From NCBI GenBank assembly GCA_903889565.1, contig CAISYC010000068.1:248001-312000 (forward strand): a DNA stretch of 64,000 nucleotides, given 5' to 3'. The position numbers and the translations under genes are program-made. Origin of the DNA: an uncultured beta proteobacterium (lineage in GTDB: Bacteria > Pseudomonadota > Gammaproteobacteria > Burkholderiales > SG8-41). The notes under the pieces are model-generated. The model saw nothing but the letters and a program-made list of their open reading frames with translations, ran no database searches and was not told where the DNA came from. How positions within the stretch are numbered: the stretch's first letter is position 1; each line of letters starts with the position of its first letter. Positions 59,288-64,000 of the stretch are shown here, one piece after another.

Positions 59288-60667
59288 TCATGAATTCACA
59301 CCGCCGTCGCAGCGCAGAATGTCCATGATTGCGCCGATGTCGGACAGTGTGTCGAGTTTCTCGACGGCTTCCAGCACGCGGTTGGCCGCGCCGTCGTCGA
59401 GCACGCGGCGCGAGCACGCATAGAATTTTTTCAGCCGTTGTTCGCGCGTCAGCGGCAGACCGATCCAGCCTGACAGTTTTTCGATTTTTTTCGACAGCCG
59501 GCGGCCGTCGGTGGTGACGACTTCAACGATCACATGCATGTGGTCGAAGTCGGCGGGGATCGAGTCGTCGATGCGCAATTCAATTTTTGGCAGCAGCGCG
59601 ACGATATCCGGCGCGAAGCGGCGCTCGTTGGTGAAGGAGTCGACGCTGATCTCGCCGTCGAGCAGCGCCAGCGCGGTGGTGTATTGCACGCTGAACTTGC
59701 CGTCGAGGCCGGTCTCCGGCTGCGGCCGGTTGACGTACTCGAAGCGCGGAAAGATCACCGTGACCCTGGCGATCTCTGCAGGCTTGAGCGCGTGTTCTTC
59801 GCGCAGCGCCTGTGCCGCATCGATCGGGCGGTGGGTGAAGTAATTGCTCGGATGCTTTTTGAAACCGACGCCCGGATCGACCATGCGGAACGGCGCGCCG
59901 AAATCCTTGATCAGCAATTCCGGCTTCGCATCGCCGTGCAGAAAAGTATCGAAGAAGCCCTTCGGGCCGAATACGTCGGCGCTGGCGGTCCAGCCCATTT
60001 TGGCGAGCACGCCGCATTCGAGACCCATGCGCGCGGCATGTCCCGAGTGCGACGATTTGGTCATCGAGCCGGTGTTGATCGACAGACTGCCGGCGCGCGA
60101 ACCGGCGAGGCCGAAGGCCATCAGCATTTGCTGCCTGTCGAGGCCGAGCATTTTGCATGCGGCGGCGGTGGCGCCGAAGGTGCCGGTGGTGCCGGGCTTG
60201 TGGAAACCCGCGCCCGTTTTGAGCCCGGTGGCGGCCAGCCGTACGCGGCCCTGCACTTCGAACGCGGTGACCATCGCTTCGATGATCTGTTTGCCCGACA
60301 GTTTGTAATGCTCGGCAATCGCCAGCGCCACCGGTAGCGTCGGCGAAGTCGGGTGGTTGAGCGGATACCAGGTGTTGTCGAAATCGAGCGCGTGCGCCAT
60401 GGTGCCGTTGGCGTAGGCGGCGTTTGCCATCGACGTCTTGAAGCCGCCGGTGATTACACTGGCCTGCGGGTTGCCGCCCATCTCGCGCACATAGGCGGTG
60501 GAAATGCGGCCGACGCCCAGCGGTTCGGTCGCGCCCGCAAGAATGACGGCAATGCCGTCGAGTGTCACCTCGCGCGCCATTGCAATGGCGGCATCGGGCA
60601 GGGCGTCGTAACGGACGGCGAGTACGTGGTCGATGAATTGTTCGGTGAGCGTGGTCATCAATGGCAT
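59288..60667 (-). CDS. MmgE/PrpD family protein
   Basis: A 459-residue protein of the MmgE/PrpD fold. It shows LDGIAVILAGATEPLG near 35, AAYANGTMAHALDFDNTWYPLNHPTSPTLPVALAIAE near 85-120 (the D-F-D-x-T-x..H segment) and SSHSGHAARMGLECGVLAKMGWTASADVFG near 200-225, where the usual H-x-G-x-A-A is HSGHAA. It belongs to a different branch from that at 54378. It leads the leftward PrpD-Gfo/Idh-Bug block. ATG 60667 is used; ATG 60658 is equally possible. The likely reaction is dehydration or decarboxylation of a hydroxylated acid. Confidence 0.87.
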   Translation of the reverse strand: MPLMTTLTEQFIDHVLAVRYDALPDAAIAMAREVTLDGIAVILAGATEPLGVGRISTAYVREMGGNPQASVITGGFKTSMANAAYANGTMAHALDFDNTWYPLNHPTSPTLPVALAIAEHYKLSGKQIIEAMVTAFEVQGRVRLAATGLKTGAGFHKPGTTGTFGATAAACKMLGLDRQQMLMAFGLAGSRAGSLSINTGSMTKSSHSGHAARMGLECGVLAKMGWTASADVFGPKGFFDTFLHGDAKPELLIKDFGAPFRMVDPGVGFKKHPSNYFTHRPIDAAQALREEHALKPAEIARVTVIFPRFEYVNRPQPETGLDGKFSVQYTTALALLDGEISVDSFTNERRFAPDIVALLPKIELRIDDSIPADFDHMHVIVEVVTTDGRRLSKKIEKLSGWIGLPLTREQRLKKFYACSRRVLDDGAANRVLEAVEKLDTLSDIGAIMDILRCDGGVNS

Positions 60668-60847
60668 TCAAAAATGGGGGCGTTGCGGTTGGTTGTTGTT
60701 TTCGGCGGCAGCGTCTGCGCACTGCAGGGGCGATGATAACGCAAATGCGCGCGCTGCCGCGCCGGCCCGGAATTCGAATTCCGGGTCGCAGGAAATGTTC
60801 GGTTCTGTTTTCGCGGGCTGACCGCCTGGCGGCGGACAGCCGGGCGT

Positions 60848-61159
60848 TTAGGCGGCGAGACGCAGGCGCTGCCGGCGTTCCAGTTCGACGAGACGGTACA
60901 GCGCGGTGCCGTAGACATACACCGCTTCACGCAATGCCAGGCAGGCGCAATCGTCGAGATTGCGCGAGGCGGCATCGAGCGCTCTCATCAGCGTGCCGAA
61001 ACGCCTGCGTATATCGGCGCTGTCATCGAGCGGCAGACCGGTAGCGGCCGGCGGCAGGTGCTCGCAGTGCTCGCCGCTGCGCGCTGTTTCGACATAAGCT
61101 GTAAGCAGGAAATAGATTTCGTGTTCGGTGTTCGCGTTGCGCATCACATCTGCAATCAT
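60848..61159 (-). CDS. Hypothetical 103-residue protein
   Basis: A small helical cytosolic protein (MIADVMRNANTEHEIYFLLTAYVETARSGEH at the start; DDCACLALREAVYVYGTALYRLVELERR near the end). ATG 61159 has GAGGAG seven bases upstream, favouring real coding. The frame is open to 61318, without signs of conservation there. No family recognised. Confidence 0.6.
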   Translation of the reverse strand: MIADVMRNANTEHEIYFLLTAYVETARSGEHCEHLPPAATGLPLDDSADIRRRFGTLMRALDAASRNLDDCACLALREAVYVYGTALYRLVELERRQRLRLAA

Positions 61160-61408
61160 GGCATCGCTCCTCTTGTCCCGCAGATTGATCCCTGCGTTTG
61201 CTGAACAGGCACGGCAATAGAATACGCCTGCCGTGTGAACGAAAGATTTAGGATCGAAAATTAATGTTGTGTGCGCTGCATCATGGAAGCGGCGGCGCGC
61301 CGGTCTGCTGCGCTGCACATTTCAAATGAAATCAAATGCCGCCGCGGCAAAGCTTCAATTCAACCTGAGGACTGCCCATAAAGTCTGACGCCGGGGCAGC
61401 GCTGTGCG

Positions 61409-63214
61409 TCAGCGCCGTTGCAGGAAACTGCGCCAGCCGCCGAATGCGGAGATGTCGCGGGCGCCGGCGATCGCGCTGGCCTCGCAGATGAAACCCTGCA
61501 CCGTGCTGCCGTCTTCGAGCGTCAGCGTGCCGATGCCGAGCGGTGCCGGAATCGCGGCGACAAAACTGCCGTAGTGTTCGACCGGCATGCGCCACACTTC
61601 GACCTCGATCGCGTGGCCGCCGCCGGCGCAGCGCACGAGCCCCGGTTTCGGCGGCGTGGTGTCGGGCAGCAGATACAACTGATAGTTCGCCGCGGTGCGC
61701 GTGGTGCGTTCCAGCACTGCAGCGCGTTCGCTTAATTGACTGTTCAACGGCATGCCGGAGAGGTGAGCGCCGACCACTGCGATACGCACGCCGGCATCGC
61801 CGCTGACGTCGCGCCAGCTGGCGGGTGGCGGCGGCAGCGCATAATCCGTCGTGCCCATGGCAAGCCCGCTCGCGCGGTGCAGGCGATCGCCGAGTTCGCA
61901 TAGCAGCGGTTCGCTGCAGGCGGCGGCGATCAGGGTGATGCCGTTGGGTAGCCCGTCGTTGCGCAGGCCGGCCGGTACAGCGATGGCAGCGAGATCGAGC
62001 AGATTGACGAAATTGGTGTAGTGGCCGAGCGTCGAGTTGTATTTGAACGGTTCGGCTTCGACCTCCGCGATGGTGTATATCGTCGGCGCGGTGGGCACCG
62101 CAAGCACATCGACTTTCGCCAGTTCGGCCATCGACAGGCGGCGCAGGGCTTCGAGCCGGTAAGCGGCTTGGTACGCGTCGGCCGCGGAATATTTGGCCGC
62201 ACCGCCGATGACCTCGCGCGTGACCGGCAGAATGTCTTCGTAATGCGTGGTGAAAAATTCACCGAGCGCGGCCAGTCGTTCGGCCAGCCACGGGCCCTGA
62301 TAGAGCAGCGCGGCGGTTTCGGCGAGCGGCGCAAAATCGATTTCGGTCAGCGTGCCGCCGGCCTGTTCGATGCGTTTCAATGCTGCATAAAACAGGCGTT
62401 CGCTTTCGCCGTCGCCGCGGAATTCGAGTTGATCGCGGCGCGGCACGCCGCAACGAAAACCGCCGGCTGGCAAATGCAGCGAGGGCTGTGTCTGGCGCGA
62501 ATAGGCATCGGTATCGTCATAGGCGCGTGCGACCTGGAACACCGCGCTCGCATCCTCCGCGTTCAATGCAAATACCGACACGCAATCGAGTGAGCGGCAG
62601 GCCGGCACTACGCCGCTGGTGCTGAGCAGCCCGCGCGTCGGTTTGAGTCCGACGATGTTGTTGTAGCCGGCAGGCACGCGGCCTGAACCGGCGGTGTCGG
62701 TGCCGAGCGCGAAGCTGACCAGATTCAACGCCACCACCACCGCCGAGCCGGAACTCGAGCCGCCGGAAATATATTCCGGATTGAACGCATTGCTGCAGAT
62801 GCCGTAGGGCGAGCGCGCGCCGACGAGGCCGGTGGCGAACTGGTCGAGATTGGTCTTGCCGATGCAGACGGCGCCGGCATCGAGCAGGCGCTGCACGACA
62901 GCGGCATTTTGCTCCGGGATATAACTGAAAGCCGGGCAGGCGGCGGTAGTGGCAAGGCCCGCGACATCGATGTTGTCCTTGACCGCAAACGGAATACCAT
63001 AGAGCGGCAGATCGCGCGCGGCCGGATCGGCTTCGAGTGCGGCGGCGCGCGCCAGCACTGCGCCCTCCGGTGCGCGGCTGATCCACGCCTGATGGCGATT
63101 GTCCTCGGCGGCGACGGCGGCGAGCACGTCGCGCGCGATTGCGGTCGGTGTCAGGTCGCCGCTGCGCAGGCGTTCGCGTAATTCGGTGGCGGCGAGGCTG
63201 TAATGAACAGGCAT
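61409..63214 (-). CDS. atzF: Allophanate hydrolase
   Basis: A 601-residue amidase-signature enzyme that splits allophanate to ammonia and CO2. The amidase domain has Lys79 in FAVKDNID, cis-Ser near 153 in GGSSSGSA and nucleophile Ser177 in GTDTAGSGRVPA; FNPEYISGGSSSGSA and GLKPTRGLLST are typical. The C-terminal ~130 residues form the small domain of AtzF (VGAHLSGMPLNSQL...RMPVEHYGSFVAAIPAPLGIGTL), which separates it from other amidases. The usual length is about 600. No urea carboxylase or cyanurate gene is near, so the allophanate source is unclear. Divergent from the arylformamidase-like gene. Confidence 0.93.
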   Translation of the reverse strand: MPVHYSLAATELRERLRSGDLTPTAIARDVLAAVAAEDNRHQAWISRAPEGAVLARAAALEADPAARDLPLYGIPFAVKDNIDVAGLATTAACPAFSYIPEQNAAVVQRLLDAGAVCIGKTNLDQFATGLVGARSPYGICSNAFNPEYISGGSSSGSAVVVALNLVSFALGTDTAGSGRVPAGYNNIVGLKPTRGLLSTSGVVPACRSLDCVSVFALNAEDASAVFQVARAYDDTDAYSRQTQPSLHLPAGGFRCGVPRRDQLEFRGDGESERLFYAALKRIEQAGGTLTEIDFAPLAETAALLYQGPWLAERLAALGEFFTTHYEDILPVTREVIGGAAKYSAADAYQAAYRLEALRRLSMAELAKVDVLAVPTAPTIYTIAEVEAEPFKYNSTLGHYTNFVNLLDLAAIAVPAGLRNDGLPNGITLIAAACSEPLLCELGDRLHRASGLAMGTTDYALPPPPASWRDVSGDAGVRIAVVGAHLSGMPLNSQLSERAAVLERTTRTAANYQLYLLPDTTPPKPGLVRCAGGGHAIEVEVWRMPVEHYGSFVAAIPAPLGIGTLTLEDGSTVQGFICEASAIAGARDISAFGGWRSFLQRR

Positions 63215-63338
63215 GACCGTTTATCGCACAAATTGGTCGATCAAAGCAATGCGCATGCCATATGGCCGCTGCGGCCGCCGGCTAGCGCGTTGCCTGCTAC
63301 CTGAACCATTGAAAAAAGGGGCGGTCGGAAACACTCTG

Positions 63339-64000
63339 ATGACTATTTATCGCGGCATGAATCGCAGTGAACTCGATGCCGTCTATGACAATTCGCTGGC
63401 GGTCGCCGATAGTGCGCGCCTGCTGGCGGATTTCGATCTGCGCAGCGAACAACTGCGGCGCGAGCGCGCCACCGCGCTTGATCTGCGTTACGGGCGCGCG
63501 CCGCGCAACCGCCTCGATTATTTTGCCGGTGCGCCCGGCGCACCGCTGGTCGTGTGTATACACGGCGGCTATTGGCAGATGCGCGCCAAGGAATCTTTTT
63601 CATTTGTCGCCGCCGGGCCGCTGGCGCACGGCCTGCATGTGGCGGTGATCGGTTACACGCTGGCCCCCGAGACGTCACTCGCCGGCATCGTCAGCGAGGT
63701 GCGTTCCGCACTAGCATGGCTGGCCGAACGCGCACCCGGCTACGGCGCGGCAGGGCAAAGGATTTATGTCGCGGGGTGGTCGGCCGGCGGGCATTTGACC
63801 GCGATGTGTCTGCGCGAATCCGCAGTGCGCGGCGGCATGGCGGTCAGCGGCATTTTCGATCTGGAACCGGTGCGACTGAGTTATCTGAATGACCGTCTCG
63901 CACTCACCGCCAAAGATGCGCGGCGGCTGAGTCCACTGCATCAACTGTCGGCGGCGCCGCTGCCCTTGATGATCGCTTACGGCGGCGCGGAGTGGCCCGA
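63339..64000 (+). CDS. Arylformamidase/kynurenine formamidase-like hydrolase (3' end missing)
   Basis: The first 220 codons of an alpha/beta hydrolase cut by the window edge. The HGGYWQ motif near residue 75 is the oxyanion hole and GWSAGGHL near 145 carries the catalytic Ser. Both are hallmarks of the kynurenine formamidase branch (HGGYW..K, G-x-S-AGG). The start is ATG 63339 (MTIYRGMNRSELDAVYD), the typical family opening. Divergent from atzF with 124 bp between. It could hydrolyse N-formylkynurenine or another amide or ester. Confidence 0.85.
   Translation, partial: MTIYRGMNRSELDAVYDNSLAVADSARLLADFDLRSEQLRRERATALDLRYGRAPRNRLDYFAGAPGAPLVVCIHGGYWQMRAKESFSFVAAGPLAHGLHVAVIGYTLAPETSLAGIVSEVRSALAWLAERAPGYGAAGQRIYVAGWSAGGHLTAMCLRESAVRGGMAVSGIFDLEPVRLSYLNDRLALTAKDARRLSPLHQLSAAPLPLMIAYGGAEWP

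Noticed and set aside
63215-63338. Possible tRNA or small RNA in the atzF-arylformamidase gap
   Set aside because: No cloverleaf or T-arm GTTCGA-type signature could be found; treated as a promoter region.

Overview
The window is GC-rich chromosomal DNA of a beta-proteobacterium, most like Burkholderiales and relatives. The lineage is inferred from seven Bug-type (TctC-like) periplasmic solute receptors, CaiB/BaiF CoA-transferases, MmgE/PrpD proteins, and a YaeQ and orphan GspE-type ATPase typical of that group. No rRNA, tRNA, CRISPR array, prophage, transposase or plasmid function was found. Most of the many long ORFs opposite real genes are high-GC shadows.

Layout. 1-5226: edge of a glcD-like oxidase, a CoA-transferase, and a leftward hydrolase-Bug-MFS operon. 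5227-13313: sparse stress and envelope region with a small Cys-rich protein, UspA, small membrane proteins, a SYLF lipid-binding protein, MarC, a double-CDGSH Fe-S protein, a lipoprotein and a DHA2 exporter, separated by apparently empty gaps. 13530-15824: mitochondrial-type aconitase. 16048-20912: leftward operon of hydroxypyruvate isomerase, tartronate semialdehyde reductase and a MFP/ATPase/permease exporter; a large inverted repeat lies between the first two genes. 20987-25673: rightward cluster of MocA-like nucleotidyltransferase, MoxR AAA+ ATPase, SAM methyltransferase, deoxyinosine-DNA glycosylase, CoxE-like VWA protein and YaeQ. This is the most intriguing group. 25696-29593: orphan PilB/GspE-type ATPase, then an ammonium channel behind a recognisable NtrC/sigma54 control region, then a BON protein.

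29600-36254: MaoC-type hydratase and hydrolase, an operon of nitroreductase, NUDIX, metallo-beta-lactamase-fold and FrsA-like hydrolases, and a Bug receptor with an HpcH/HpaI aldolase (to 37047). 37139-39783: CzcE-like periplasmic protein behind a tandem repeat, a strong terminator, and a heavy-metal two-component system. 39867-47749: DyP peroxidase coupled to a Bug receptor, TPR-methyltransferase, another Bug, small secreted proteins including a GlcG-like one, and an alpha/beta hydrolase with Cys at the nucleophile position. 47963-51951: class III aminotransferase, GNAT, small membrane proteins including a TMEM175-like one. 52121-60667: two facing organic-acid blocks (CoA-transferase, Bug, MmgE/PrpD, Bug against MmgE/PrpD, Gfo/Idh, Bug). 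60848-64000: small protein, allophanate hydrolase AtzF and a partial arylformamidase-like esterase.

Together the genes suggest a soil or water heterotroph scavenging diverse carboxylic acids. Bug receptors bind them, CoA-transferases, hydratases, MmgE/PrpD and aldolases process them, and the glycolate/hydroxypyruvate branch feeds glycerate. Nitrogen scavenging (Amt, AtzF), metal sensing and redox/envelope stress functions are interspersed. Substrates cannot be assigned from sequence alone. Several kinds of intergenic palindromes punctuate gene ends, mainly in the 20-25 kb and 47-60 kb parts.
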